Below are positions 35,109 through 45,700 of a stretch of 64,000 nt of DNA, in pieces. The stretch is from the NCBI GenBank assembly GCA_034437575.1, contig DAOTTY010000020.1:1-64000 (forward strand), given 5' to 3'. The notes beneath the pieces were generated by a model. That model saw only the letters and a program-made list of their open reading frames with translations. It was not told where the DNA came from and ran no database searches. The position numbers and the translations under genes are program-made. Source of the stretch: DAOTTY01 sp034437575. GTDB lineage: Bacteria; Chloroflexota; Anaerolineae; Aggregatilineales; Phototrophicaceae. How positions within the stretch are numbered: position 1 is the first letter of the stretch; each line of letters begins with the position of its first letter.

Positions 35109-37844
35109 ATGATCTACGCAGAAGTCGCAATCAACGTCCCAGTTCTATCGACATTTCACTACCATGTGCCAAACGCAATGGCCGATGCCATCCAACCAGG
35201 GCATATGGTTCAGGTGGCGTTCCGTACTCAATCTGAGCACGGCATCGTGGTCAGCATAAGTGACCAGCGCCCGGCTGACTTACCAGACAACGTGCAAACC
35301 AAGCCTGTTGACGCGATTTTGCATCCGCAGCCTGTCATCAGTCCGCGTCAGTTGGAACTTGCACAGTGGGTTGCACAACGCTATCTGGCGTCGGTTGCGT
35401 CGGCCATATGGCTGCTGCTGCCGCCGGGGTTCACAGGGGGCCGTGATATTCTCATCACGCTGGTGGACTCACGCGCCGCCGCCCGCAACATGTTTGAGCA
35501 TCGTGTGATTAGCCTGCTTAACCGGCGGGGGGCGCTGCGCGGCGCTCAGGTTAGCAATGCGCTGGCCGGGGAGAAAAAAGCCGATTGGCAGAAAACTGTT
35601 GACGAACTCGAAAACCGGGGGGTGGTCACTGTCGCGCAGGTTCTCAGGCCGCCTCGCATCCGGCCTCGCAATGTGCGAACAGCGCTGTTGGCCATCAACC
35701 CGGATCAAATCGCGGCGGTGGGGCCATCCCTGGGCAAGCGTAATCGCCGCGCTGACCTGCTCGAAGCCATCGCCGGGATGCCCGCTGGCCCGCACAATCT
35801 GAAAGAGACGGCAGCCATGCTGGGCACTAGCAAAAACACACTGTCTAAGATGGCCGACGACGGCCTGTTGACGATTGAAAACGATACTGTTGCCCTGGCA
35901 GTTTCACCGGATGATATAGACGAGAAGCTGATCGAGCTACGTAACGCCGAACCGCAAATACGGGCGCTGCGCGTGCTCTCGCGGGAAAATACGCCCATCG
36001 AAGTCAGTTGGGTGTACGCACAAACGGGTATCGACGCCAAAGACCTTAAACAGCTAGAAGAGGCGGGTTTAGTCTTGCTGGGTGAAGAAACCGACTGGCG
36101 CGACACCATGACTGACAGACAGTTCGCGCCCAACAAGCCGCCCCTGCTCACAGAAGACCAACAGAACGCACTCCAGCCCATTGCGGATGCTATCACAACG
36201 CAGCGCCACGAGGCGTTTTTACTGCATGGCGTCACGGGCAGCGGTAAAACAGAAATCTATCTGCAAGCGGTACAACATGCCCTGGATGTGGGGAAAACGG
36301 CCCTGTTCCTTGTGCCAGAAATCGCCCTCACCCCACAGACGGCCAGCCGCGTTGCCGGGCGCTTCCCTAACCGCGTAACCGTGCTGCACAGCGGCCTTAG
36401 CGACGGTGAACGCTACGATGCGTGGCGTCGCGCCCGTGAAGGGCTGGTGCAGGTCGTCGTTGGGGCGCGGAGTGCGCTGTTTGCGCCGCTGGAAAACATC
36501 GGTGTGATCGTGCTGGACGAGGAACACGACCACAGCTACAAGCAGTCCCCGAACGTTGCTATGCCGCCATTCCGCAGTTCACCCCACTACGACGCCCGCG
36601 CCACTGCTGCGGAACTGGCACGACTGCACCACGCTGTCGTGATTTACGGCAGTGCCACCCCGGATGTTGAATCGCGCTATGCCGCGCACCAGGGACATAT
36701 GACCTACCTCAGCCTGCCAGATCGCATTCTCGCGCACCGTGAGCAGGTGCAGCAGCAGCGGGAACGGGTGGGCGTGCGCCTGCCGCTAGAAAGTGAAAAC
36801 CGCGAGGTGCTGTCGCATGATTTACCCCCCGTCGAAGTGGTGGACATGCGGGCCGAACTGAAAGACGGCAATACCAGCATCTTTAGCTATGCCCTGCAAG
36901 ATTCCATCCGTGAGACCCTGATGCGCGGCGAGCAGGCCATTCTGTTTTTGAACCGGCGCGGCAAAAGCACCTACGTTTTCTGCCGGGACTGCGGGTATGT
37001 ATCTACCTGCCCCAATTGTGACACACCCCTGATCTACCATCACGACGCGGTGATGCGCTGCCACCGCTGCGGCCACTTTGAGGGTCATCCCAAACAGTGC
37101 CCGGCGTGCAGTTCTCGCCGTATCAAGTACTTCGGGGCAGGTACGCAGCAGGTCGAAAACGCGCTCAAGGAAACCTTCCCCGGTGCCCGCGTCATCCGCT
37201 GGGATGCGGACACCGCCACGGAAGCTGCCAGCCACGAAATCTACCTGCGTCACTTCATGGATCGTGAGGCCGACATTATGGTGGGCACACAGATGATCGC
37301 CAAAGGACTTGATTTGCCTCTGGTGACCACTGTTGGCATTGTCAGCGCAGATACGGCCCTCAACCTACCAGACTTCCGCGCCGGGGAGCGTACCTTCCAA
37401 CTGCTGACGCAGGTGGCGGGCCGGGCCGGACGCAGCCTACTCGGTGGGCGGGTGGTGCTGCAAACCTACCAGCCCGACCACTACGCTATCCAGGCCGCTG
37501 CCGACCACGACTATCACACGTTTTACACCCACGAAATCAGCTACCGCCGCGAGTTGGGCTACCCGCCGTTCCGGCGCATGGTGCGGATATTGTTCCGTTA
37601 CTCAAAGGCATCGCAGGCACAGTTTGAGGCTGAGGCCACCGCTGACCGCCTTCGCAAACGCATTCAGGAATTAGGCATGACGGGAACCGAGTTAATTGGC
37701 CCGGCACCTTGCTTTTTTACCAAAGTCGGCGGTTATTTTCGGTGGCATCTGCTGCTGCGCGGCCCCAACCCCACCGAAGCCCTGCGAGGCATGAGCTTTG
37801 AAAAGAACGGGTATGTGGACGTTGATACCGTAGACGTGCTGTAG
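35109..37844 (+). CDS. priA: PriA, primosomal replication-restart helicase
   Basis: Superfamily 2 DNA helicase that reloads the replisome at stalled forks. N-terminal 3'-DNA-binding domain (residues 1-100), a long winged-helix/linker region (about 100-345), helicase core with Walker A HGVTGSGKTEIYL (about 374-386), DEEH box VIVLDEEHDHSYKQ (about 468) and a later GTQMIAKGLDLP motif. Between the lobes lie the paired zinc sites CRDCGY, CPNCDT, CHRCGH and CPACSS (about 626-673). 911 aa is longer than the usual 730-820; the extra length is in the winged-helix region. Good PriA otherwise. Confidence 0.95.
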   Translation: MIYAEVAINVPVLSTFHYHVPNAMADAIQPGHMVQVAFRTQSEHGIVVSISDQRPADLPDNVQTKPVDAILHPQPVISPRQLELAQWVAQRYLASVASAIWLLLPPGFTGGRDILITLVDSRAAARNMFEHRVISLLNRRGALRGAQVSNALAGEKKADWQKTVDELENRGVVTVAQVLRPPRIRPRNVRTALLAINPDQIAAVGPSLGKRNRRADLLEAIAGMPAGPHNLKETAAMLGTSKNTLSKMADDGLLTIENDTVALAVSPDDIDEKLIELRNAEPQIRALRVLSRENTPIEVSWVYAQTGIDAKDLKQLEEAGLVLLGEETDWRDTMTDRQFAPNKPPLLTEDQQNALQPIADAITTQRHEAFLLHGVTGSGKTEIYLQAVQHALDVGKTALFLVPEIALTPQTASRVAGRFPNRVTVLHSGLSDGERYDAWRRAREGLVQVVVGARSALFAPLENIGVIVLDEEHDHSYKQSPNVAMPPFRSSPHYDARATAAELARLHHAVVIYGSATPDVESRYAAHQGHMTYLSLPDRILAHREQVQQQRERVGVRLPLESENREVLSHDLPPVEVVDMRAELKDGNTSIFSYALQDSIRETLMRGEQAILFLNRRGKSTYVFCRDCGYVSTCPNCDTPLIYHHDAVMRCHRCGHFEGHPKQCPACSSRRIKYFGAGTQQVENALKETFPGARVIRWDADTATEAASHEIYLRHFMDREADIMVGTQMIAKGLDLPLVTTVGIVSADTALNLPDFRAGERTFQLLTQVAGRAGRSLLGGRVVLQTYQPDHYAIQAAADHDYHTFYTHEISYRRELGYPPFRRMVRILFRYSKASQAQFEAEATADRLRKRIQELGMTGTELIGPAPCFFTKVGGYFRWHLLLRGPNPTEALRGMSFEKNGYVDVDTVDVL

Positions 37845-37865
37845 CAAGCGGCTGTCCCGTCTACT

Positions 37866-37894
37866 TTGCCGGAACGCTAGCAACCGTTTACAAT
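37866..37894 (+). promoter_or_regulatory. Candidate promoter of the SH3b/Excalibur gene
   Basis: TTGCCG at 37866-37871, 17-base spacer, TACAAT at 37889-37894, 47 bases before the ATG at 37941. Spacing is ideal and the -10 is 5/6. Confidence 0.52.
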
Positions 37895-37940
37895 ACGCTC
37901 ATGAAGTAGCAGCCATCGTCAACGAAGGGGCATCGTCGCT

Positions 37941-39887
37941 ATGCGGAAATATGTACTCTGGGTCAGTCTGATTGTCGCCACCACCCTTAGTGTTACGGGC
38001 GTGGGGGCACAGGCTCAAATCCGAATCGTCGTGAACCGCGATTTTGTCAATCTGCGGCTGGTGCCCGCGCTAGGGGCGACCGTCGTTGGCACGGCCAACG
38101 CGGGCACGACCTTCACCGCCGATGCCCGCACGGCGGACAACGCATGGCTGCGCGTGAACTTTGGCGGCAGTGAAGCGTGGATTAGCACGGTTGTCATCAC
38201 TGTGCTGGACGGCAATGCCGCTGGCTTGCCCGTGCGTGACCCACGCACGATCCCGTTTGGCGGGCCAGATGCCCCCCGTGCGGGCTTTACAGATCAGACA
38301 AGTGAAATCGTCGGGCGGCTCACCAATACGGGCGTTCGCATTCGCACCGGGCCAAGCATCGCCTACCGTGAACTGGCCAATGCACCGCGCTTTAGTGCGC
38401 TGCCGCTGCTGGGCCGCACGGCAGACAGCCAATGGGTGCAGGTCAACTTTGAGGGCGTGCTGGGCTGGGCCAAAGCTGAGTTCTTTGAGGTGCTGGGCGG
38501 GCGTACCATCACCGAACTGCCCATAGGCGGTATTGTGGCCAGCGAACCCCCTTTGGAAGACACCGATCAAAACGATTTATTTGGCACGCTGCGCCTGATG
38601 CGTGAGCGGCTCGACTTCGCCCAGGTAGCGCTGAATCAACAGCGGCAGGTGTGGACGGACGCAGCCCTGGGCGTCGCCCCAGCCTGCGGCGGCTACCCAT
38701 CACGCCCGTCGGATTTTAACGTGCCGACGGACCTGCTTCAGCGCTACTTTCCCACGCTTAACCCGCTCGTGGAGGACTTCAACGAGGCCGCCGCCAATAT
38801 CCGGGCGGCTATTGACCTGCAAATTGATGTTTGCCAGGAACCCGGTGCAGCGGCGGTGCTGCTGAGTACGCCGGTTGTCACAGGCGGGTTGGAATTCGTC
38901 AACGATGCGGATGTGCAGGTGGCCAGCCTGCGCCGCCGCCTGGATGAACTCATCCCTGAAATTGGGCCGGATGAATGCGTGTTTGAGTTTGCGGGGCGTG
39001 TGGATGTGCTGGAAGCGTTCCCAACGAGCCTGATCGTTCAGGATGAGTTTGAGCCGGATGACCTGGCCATTGGCTACTGCTTCGACGCTTCGCCAATTGT
39101 GTTGGGCTACCTCGAACTGGTGCGCGAACCGAGCAACTACGAAATTGTTGTCGCCATTGCCCCTCTTGAAAACCCGGCAGACTTCATCGCGGCAGATTCT
39201 GCCGGGCCGTCAGATTCGCAAACGACCATCATCCTACGCGATATTCAATTTCCGTTTGAGGGGCGCTACCTGCTGGTATTAGCAGCATCCGTCCCCGACG
39301 GCAGCCCACCCCAGGGGCAATATGCGTTTACGGCCCTGGACATTATCTTTGGAAGCCCGACAGGCAACCTGCTTGCGTTTGATGACAACGGCAATGTCGT
39401 AACATCGCTGGTGCCAGTGCAATTGACCGATGGTACGGTCATCTTCGAGCAGCAAAGCGCGGTACCGGATACTGTCGTTGCCAACCCAACAGTGACTAAC
39501 ACCACCGCCGCCGCCGTCAACGTCTACATTGAGGCCGATTTGTCGTCTGCTGTGGTGGGGCAGCTTGCTGCGGGCCAATCTACCCCGGTGGTTTCGACTA
39601 TTGAGGGCTGGGTGCAAATCCAGTTGACGCCATCGGTGATTGGCTGGGTGGAGGCGCAAAACGTGAGCGTGGACAGTGGGGTGCAAACGGATTCTACAGT
39701 CGTGACGGGTAATGTGTCTTGCCCAGGTGTCTTCCTGACATGCAATGACCTCATCACCTGCTCCGAGGTCCAAGCCTGCATTAACGACGGCAGCACCCTG
39801 CTAGACCCGAACGGTAACGGCCTGGCCTGTGATGCCAACGAGGGTAACCCGCCCCTGGGCTGCTCAGTAGCAGCCCCTGTGCCCTAA
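37941..39887 (+). CDS. Secreted protein with SH3b domains and C-terminal Excalibur motif
   Basis: 648 aa. Signal peptide MRKYVLWVSLIVATTLSVTG ending near AQAQ. Two bacterial SH3 domains follow (about 27-90 and 118-182; FVNLRLVPALGATVVGTANA and VRIRTGPSIAYRELANAPRF). A long helical/beta region of unknown type fills 190-510. A third SH3b-like domain (about 525-590) precedes a C-terminal Excalibur-type motif: CNDLITCSEVQACI, then LDPNGNGLACD, a calcium-binding-like loop with Cys spacing typical of the family. Likely binds the cell wall outside the cell. Strong promoter upstream and hairpin downstream suggest a single-gene unit. Confidence 0.82.
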   Translation: MRKYVLWVSLIVATTLSVTGVGAQAQIRIVVNRDFVNLRLVPALGATVVGTANAGTTFTADARTADNAWLRVNFGGSEAWISTVVITVLDGNAAGLPVRDPRTIPFGGPDAPRAGFTDQTSEIVGRLTNTGVRIRTGPSIAYRELANAPRFSALPLLGRTADSQWVQVNFEGVLGWAKAEFFEVLGGRTITELPIGGIVASEPPLEDTDQNDLFGTLRLMRERLDFAQVALNQQRQVWTDAALGVAPACGGYPSRPSDFNVPTDLLQRYFPTLNPLVEDFNEAAANIRAAIDLQIDVCQEPGAAAVLLSTPVVTGGLEFVNDADVQVASLRRRLDELIPEIGPDECVFEFAGRVDVLEAFPTSLIVQDEFEPDDLAIGYCFDASPIVLGYLELVREPSNYEIVVAIAPLENPADFIAADSAGPSDSQTTIILRDIQFPFEGRYLLVLAASVPDGSPPQGQYAFTALDIIFGSPTGNLLAFDDNGNVVTSLVPVQLTDGTVIFEQQSAVPDTVVANPTVTNTTAAAVNVYIEADLSSAVVGQLAAGQSTPVVSTIEGWVQIQLTPSVIGWVEAQNVSVDSGVQTDSTVVTGNVSCPGVFLTCNDLITCSEVQACINDGSTLLDPNGNGLACDANEGNPPLGCSVAAPVP

Positions 39888-39901
39888 CCCCAATACAGTA
39901 G

Positions 39902-39929
39902 TGGGGCCGCGCACTAGCTAGCGGCCCCA
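39902..39929. terminator. Bidirectional hairpin between convergent genes
   Basis: 9-bp perfect stem (39902-39910 with 39921-39929) around a 10-base loop, between the SH3b/Excalibur and HEAT-repeat genes. No T-run on either strand, so efficiency is uncertain. Confidence 0.55.
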
Positions 39930-39940
39930 TTCCGCTGCCC

Positions 39941-41293
39941 TTACTGCGCCAGCAGCTCTTGCAAAATTTCATTGGCACTGTCAAAGGACTGCTCAGCGGC
40001 AGAAGCGACTGTTTGGCCGGATGGCGCAGCCCCAAGCACCGTTGCCGGGCCAGCCTCACACGCTGTTCGGAACTCGTCCCAGCCATCGCGCAGCACCTGC
40101 AAACCCGCATTGACCTGTTCCGTCGCCTGGCGCAATTCAGGTGAAAACTCCGCTACATTATCCGGCAGATTGTAGTTGCCGGGTATATCTGCGGTGGGGT
40201 TGTCACAGCCGTCGATGTCGCCGTTGTTGGCCAGCGCGTCTTGCCAGTACTGCGTCAGCAGTTGAGCCGGGCTGCGAAAGCCACCGCTAGCTTCATCAAT
40301 AGTGGCACTGAGTTCAGCCGTGTAACGCCGCAGGTCTGGCGTATCGGTGGGGATAGGCGTAGGTGGGGCGTCTGTAGGCGGTGGTGACGTTTCTGTTGGA
40401 ACCAGAAGCGCTTCATCCAGGGTGGCCTGCCAGGTATCAATATTGGCTTCAAAGGCTGTGACGCTGTTAAGGTAAGCCCGTGCTGTAGACGCTTCAATCA
40501 TCTCTCCCTGGCACACCTGCTGCTGAATGATGACATTGGCCTCATCGAACTGCGTTAGGGTCATGTTCAGGTTGGCATAAAGATCACCAACAGCCGGGTT
40601 AGTGTTGTAGTCGCTGCGCGATAACGCCAATGGCTCTATATTGATGTTGTAGAACTGCTGGCAGGTGGTTGGCGGTAGGTCTGCTGCGCCGCTTACCAGG
40701 GGTTCCAGTTGCAGCCGCAGTGTGCTGGCATTAGAGGTCATTCTGACGATTTGGAGGCGAGTATTGTCAACCAATATCTCTACATCCTGGTCAGGGACAT
40801 CTGCCACGGCGGCATCCGGGGCTATGGACGTACTGCGGGCCGGTATCAGGCTGCTCAGGTCAAAGCTGCTTGCGCCACTCGCGCCCAATGTGAAGAACAC
40901 CGCCACGTTGGCGACCAACAGCAGCGCCAGCACGACCCCCAAAATGAGCTGAATGCGCCCCAACAAGCGGGGAGAGTAGCGGGCACGTTTGCCCACGCGC
41001 CCACTCGCCAGCACCTTAGATAGCAGTTCCAGGGCAGCAGATTCTTTGGCTTCATCGCCTGATTCCACCGCTTTTTTGAACGCAGCAAACATCCCCAGGG
41101 AGTATTTAGCATTTTTGCGAACGATGGGATCAGGGTCTTTTTCTGCCAGTTCAACAAGCCGCTCGATGGTTTCTGCGGCACCCAACTCGCCAACCATCAT
41201 GGCCCCTTTGCGCCGCTTTTCCACGTTTTTCGTATACAGGTACTTGCTATAACCTTTGACGTACTTGGTGTACTTTGGAGAGATTTTTACCAT
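39941..41293 (-). CDS. HEAT-repeat membrane protein
   Basis: 450 aa. The N-terminal ~95 residues form two or three HEAT-type repeats (KRRKGAMMVGELGAAETIER, then PDPIVRKNAKYSLGMFAAF). A basic stretch precedes one transmembrane helix (about 108-135, LGVVLALLLVANVAVFFTLG), so the HEAT part is cytoplasmic and the rest outside. The extracytoplasmic region is helical with a Pro/Thr linker (TSPPPTDAPPTPIPTDTP, about 302-320) and few Cys. No enzyme motif. It could link an internal partner to the envelope; function unknown. Confidence 0.7.
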   Translation of the reverse strand: MVKISPKYTKYVKGYSKYLYTKNVEKRRKGAMMVGELGAAETIERLVELAEKDPDPIVRKNAKYSLGMFAAFKKAVESGDEAKESAALELLSKVLASGRVGKRARYSPRLLGRIQLILGVVLALLLVANVAVFFTLGASGASSFDLSSLIPARSTSIAPDAAVADVPDQDVEILVDNTRLQIVRMTSNASTLRLQLEPLVSGAADLPPTTCQQFYNINIEPLALSRSDYNTNPAVGDLYANLNMTLTQFDEANVIIQQQVCQGEMIEASTARAYLNSVTAFEANIDTWQATLDEALLVPTETSPPPTDAPPTPIPTDTPDLRRYTAELSATIDEASGGFRSPAQLLTQYWQDALANNGDIDGCDNPTADIPGNYNLPDNVAEFSPELRQATEQVNAGLQVLRDGWDEFRTACEAGPATVLGAAPSGQTVASAAEQSFDSANEILQELLAQ

Positions 41294-41435
41294 TGGGTAG
41301 GATTCCGGTGTCGTTTGGCCTTCGCATTAGGGTCTATTATGCCTAGCTTGGGCCATAGGCGCGAGTGGCCCCTGCCGCAAGTTGCCCTGGGGCGGCTTTT
41401 GCAGGCGGTATATCGTAAATCGGTTCAAATAAAGT

Positions 41436-41464
41436 TTGCCGAATTGGGTTGGGCCACCTATCAT
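41436..41464 (+). promoter_or_regulatory. Candidate promoter of the response regulator gene
   Basis: TTGCCG at 41436-41441, 17-base spacer, TATCAT at 41459-41464, 50 bases before the TTG start at 41514. Same form as the promoter at 37866. Confidence 0.5.
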
Positions 41465-41513
41465 TGAGGCTAAGCTAATCCGTTGAGCAAGGCATTTACG
41501 AGGAGTCTCACCG

Positions 41514-41954
41514 TTGTCTACCTGGATGGTCGTAGAGGATGAGCCGGATATTTACGAGGTTTTGCTCGCCATGTTTGAAATGTGGGGCATAGACGGGGTC
41601 GCCTTTGTGGATGGTGAAGAGGCCGCAACCTGGCTTGAAGATGTGGACAGTGGCCGCTATCAGGGTGAACTGCCCGAACTGGCCCTGCTGGATATTCGCT
41701 TGCCGGGCAAGATCAGCGGGCCGATGGTTGGGGAACGCATCCGTAAAAGCAAAGAATTAGGCGACATCGCCATCATCATGAGCACGGCATACAAACTTTC
41801 CCCATCCGAAGAACAAGCCGTTGTCAAGCAGGCCGGGGCAGATAAGCTCATGTACAAGCCCATGCCGCGCTTCGATGAACTGCAACGCATCCTAGAGGCT
41901 GTGATTGCTCAGCGGCGGGCGAAGATTTCTCAGAGCAACACGCAACCAGATTAG
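41514..41954 (+). CDS. Single-domain response regulator (CheY-like receiver)
   Basis: 146 aa. TTG start after GAGGAG. One receiver domain: acidic pair in MVVEDEPDIYEVLL, phospho-acceptor Asp in ALLDIRLPG, the Ser/Thr switch in IIMSTAYKL, and the conserved Lys in KLMYKPMPRFDEL. No output domain. No histidine kinase is adjacent; the nearest is at 51835. The stop lies 9 bases before the NERD-like gene, so it leads a long operon with the addB/addA-like genes, which would be an unusual setting for a receiver. Confidence 0.88.
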   Translation: MSTWMVVEDEPDIYEVLLAMFEMWGIDGVAFVDGEEAATWLEDVDSGRYQGELPELALLDIRLPGKISGPMVGERIRKSKELGDIAIIMSTAYKLSPSEEQAVVKQAGADKLMYKPMPRFDELQRILEAVIAQRRAKISQSNTQPD

Positions 41955-41963
41955 AAGATAACT

Positions 41964-42716
41964 ATGCTTAACACTGCACCTTCTCGCTCTCTTACCCGTC
42001 TGTCGCGCAGGCTGCTGCTGCTCGGGTTTATCAGCGGCTCTGTTGGCGTTTTTTTTGTCGCACTGGGCCTGTTTTTGCGCTTTGTTCCCACATTTTTTGG
42101 CCAAGCTACCAGTCCGGGGCGTTTCCAACGCGGCCTGGGGATGGTCATCCTGGTTATTGGCGTGATTGGTATCATTGCCGGGATCGCACTGGCGATCCGG
42201 GCGCTGACCCGCCGCCGTGAGAACGACCTCGCCTTTGTGACGGGTCGCCATATGAGTCAGTTTTTGGACGAGCGCTACCAGTTTATCCGTAATATCAACC
42301 AACCTGACCTGGGTTACATTGACGCGGTGCTGGTCGGCCCGCCGGGGCTGCTGGTGTTTCGCATCATGGAGCGTGCCGGGGACCTGCTCAACGAGAAAGA
42401 TGGTTGGGTTCGCAAAGACCGTAATAACCGCTGGGTGCCCATGCGCGTTAACCCGACCAAAGAGGCGCAGGTGGACGTGAAAGCCGTGCGGGAATTCCTC
42501 GTCAAAAAGCGCATCAGCGAGTTAGATGTGTATGGGGTAGTGGTGTTCATCAACGACCCGAACGAACTACGCATCCAACTCCGCCAGCCTGTTGTGCCAG
42601 TAGCCTACCTGTCAGGCTTGCTCGACGTGCTAAAGGACGATTACCTCGTCAGCGAGCGTATGAAGCCTAAAACAATCCAGCGCATTACCCGTTTGCTATT
42701 GGGCGAAGATGCGTAA
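41964..42716 (+). CDS. Membrane protein with NERD-like domain
   Basis: 250 aa. Two transmembrane helices (about 17-43 and 58-82) are followed by a cytoplasmic domain resembling NERD (nuclease-related): QFIRNINQPDLGYIDAVLVG, GPPGLLVFRIMERAGDL, then NPTKEAQVDVKAVREFL. The Asp of the iD motif is kept (GYIDAV), but the usual Glu-x-Lys after the next strand reads Arg-Ile-Met, so nuclease activity is unlikely. The stop overlaps the addB-like start by one base (TAATG), so translation is coupled to the repair genes. Confidence 0.65.
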   Translation: MLNTAPSRSLTRLSRRLLLLGFISGSVGVFFVALGLFLRFVPTFFGQATSPGRFQRGLGMVILVIGVIGIIAGIALAIRALTRRRENDLAFVTGRHMSQFLDERYQFIRNINQPDLGYIDAVLVGPPGLLVFRIMERAGDLLNEKDGWVRKDRNNRWVPMRVNPTKEAQVDVKAVREFLVKKRISELDVYGVVVFINDPNELRIQLRQPVVPVAYLSGLLDVLKDDYLVSERMKPKTIQRITRLLLGEDA

Positions 42717-45700
42717 TGCCAACGGAATTCCTGCTGGCACCCGTTGGCGCTGGCAAAACTGAACAAGCATTGGCCCGCATCACCCATGTGACGGGGCAAA
42801 AGCCATTTGCCCGTGTGTGGGTGCTGCTGGCCAGCGACCGTCAGATCAGCGAGTTTCGCAACCGCCTGATTGAATACGTGGGCGAGCGACAGGTCATCTT
42901 CAACGTGGAGTTCTTCACGTTCTACGACCTGTACACGCGCATCCTGGAAGCGTCTGGGCAGCCTACCCGCCAACTGCGCGAGGCGGCTCGGTTGCGCCTG
43001 CTGCGTGTGCTGGCCAGCCAGCTTTACGACAACGGCGAACTGGCCGTTTACGGCAGTATCGCACACAAACCCGGCTTCATTCGTATCCTGGCAGACTTCA
43101 TCTATGAACTCAAGCAGAACATTATCACGCCGGAAGATTTTGCAAGCGCCACCGCCACGCAGTTCGGCAACCGCTTGCAGGATGTGGAGCTGGCCCGCAT
43201 TTACGCGGCCTATCAAGAACGCTTGCTCAAACACGACATCGTTGACCGGGAGGGTGAAGGCTGGCTGGCGCTGGATCGCCTGACGCACAACCCAGACCTG
43301 CACCGCGATGTTGACCTTGTTGTGGTGGACGGCTACGACCAGTTCACCAGGCTGCAAGCCAGCCTCGTCGCGCAGATGGCTGAGCGCGTGGGTGATACCC
43401 TGGTTACGCTGACGGTCGTGCCGCAGCGTGAGGCCACTGTTGGCAGGCGCTTTCGAGATGCGCTTACGGCATTGAAACAAGCCTACGACGCAAACGGCAC
43501 AGCTTACGCTGAGCGCCGCCTGACTGAGCAAGTGGAGCAGCGCCACCCTGACTTGCAGCACCTTGCCGCGTCGATTTTCCAGCTAGATAGCCAGCCGCGC
43601 CCGCTAAGCGGCGGTGTAACCTTTCGCGCTGTGCCGGATGTGGTGACCGAGACAGCGACCGTGCTGCGGGAGGTCAAGCGGCGGCTGCTGCCCGATGCAA
43701 ACGGCCAAACGAGCTGTCGCCCCGAAGATGTTCTCATCGTGCTGCGCGACTACGAGCGCTATCATGTACACATCCGTGATTTGGGGCGGGCATATGGGCT
43801 GCCGCTTGCGCTGCACCTGGGCGAACCGCTCACACAAACCCCACCTATTCGTGCCCTGATGTCCCTCATCACCCTGCACGACACGTCCGTGTATGTAACC
43901 GACTTCCAGACGCGCCCACTGTTAAATGCGCTTCGCTCCCCATACTTCCAAATAGCGGGCCTTGAGCGAGAGGCGGTGCAGCACCTTGACCGCATCAGCC
44001 GGGAGTTCGCGGTTGTGGGCGGGCGTGAAGCATGGTTGGAAGCCGTTCAGAATGCCGCGCTGAACCGTGCCGCCGACGAAGAAGACGTAAAGCCAGTCAA
44101 GCCGATCATTAACGCAGAAACAGGCGACAACTTACGAGCGGCCCTTATCGCTTTCTTTGATGCCGCCACCCCACCTGCCAACGCGACGTTGACGGCTTAC
44201 ATCGAATGGCTGGAGGGGCTAATCGGCCAGGACCCACTTGGCAACCCGGACGACGTTGACAAAGAACCGGGCTTCGGCACGCTAGAAATGGTGAAGTGCG
44301 TGCGTCGGGGTGCCCCCAGGTACATTATCAGTCGGGATGTGGCAGCCCTGGCCGAATTCAAGAGGGTGCTGCAAATGCTGCTGGGTGCCCAGGAATTACT
44401 CAGCACACTTGAATCGGTAGACGCCACATTAAGCTGGGCCAGCTTTCTTGCTGACCTACGCGCCGCAGTCGAACGGACATCCGTTGAAAGTGCGCCGCCG
44501 CGCCAGGGCCGCGTGCTTGTGACCACAGTCACAGACGCACGCGGCCTGCCTCATAAACACGTTTTCGTGCTGGGCCTATCAGAAGGGCTGTTCCCGCTGC
44601 GCCAGCCCGAAGACCCGCTCTACCTGGACAATGAGCGCCAGCAGCTAAGCGATGGCGGCCTGCCGATCAAAACAGCAGCCCAGCGTGCCGCCGACGACGG
44701 CTTGTTCTACGAACTGATTAGCCTTGCCCGTGCTAGCCTGACGCTCTCTCGCCCCACAGTGAAGGACGGGGCACCCTGGGTTGAAAGCCATCTGTGGCGG
44801 GCGGCTGCCGCTGCCTTCACGGATGCCAGCGATCAAATTACCGCCCATGAGGTGCGCCTGGGCGTCATTGTGGACTTGAACAGCGCCGCGACGCCGGACG
44901 AAGCAGCGACGGCAGTGGCACTTCACCTGACAGCGCCGCAAGCAGCCGAACCCGCGCTGGGGGCTTACAACTGGCTGCTGCAAAACGCAGCCCCACTGTG
45001 GGCAAACATCCGCCAGGGGCACATCATCGAGGCGCGGCGGCTTTCCCCGGTGCCCCACGATGCCCACACCGGTCTCATCCGTGACCCGGCGCTCATAAAG
45101 CAGCTCGCGCAACATCTCGGTCCTGACCATGTTTGGAGTGCCAGCCAGCTCAATGACTATGGCATTTGCCCGTTTCGCTTTTTTGTGAACCGTGTGCTGC
45201 GGATTGAGCCGCTGCAAGAGCCGCGCCTGGGCATGGACGCCCGCCAGTTGGGCTTGCTCAACCACAAAATTCTGGAAGACACCTACCGTCAACTGGCTCG
45301 GCGCGGCATGACCATCGAGCCGGGCAATGTAGACGAAGCGCTGGACCTGCTCGAAGCCGTTGCTACCGCTGCCCTTGATGCAGCGCCGCAACAGTTGGGC
45401 TTCCGCCAATCCCCTGTGTGGGAGCAGGAAAAAACTGTGCTACTCAACCGACTGCGAGCGCTCGTCCGTCACGATTTTACCGATATGAACGACAAGCTCG
45501 CAAAGGCGGGCTATCCTGTTGAGGGACGCCACCCATATGATACAGAAACCCCGTTCGGAATCGGTCAGTTTGGGGCGCTGTTGAAAGTCGGTGACGATGC
45601 CCCACCTATCCGGGTGACAGGGATCATTGACCGAATTGACCGCGTGGGCGACGATGTTTTGGTGCTGGACTACAAAACTGGCACGACAGCGATCAAAATT

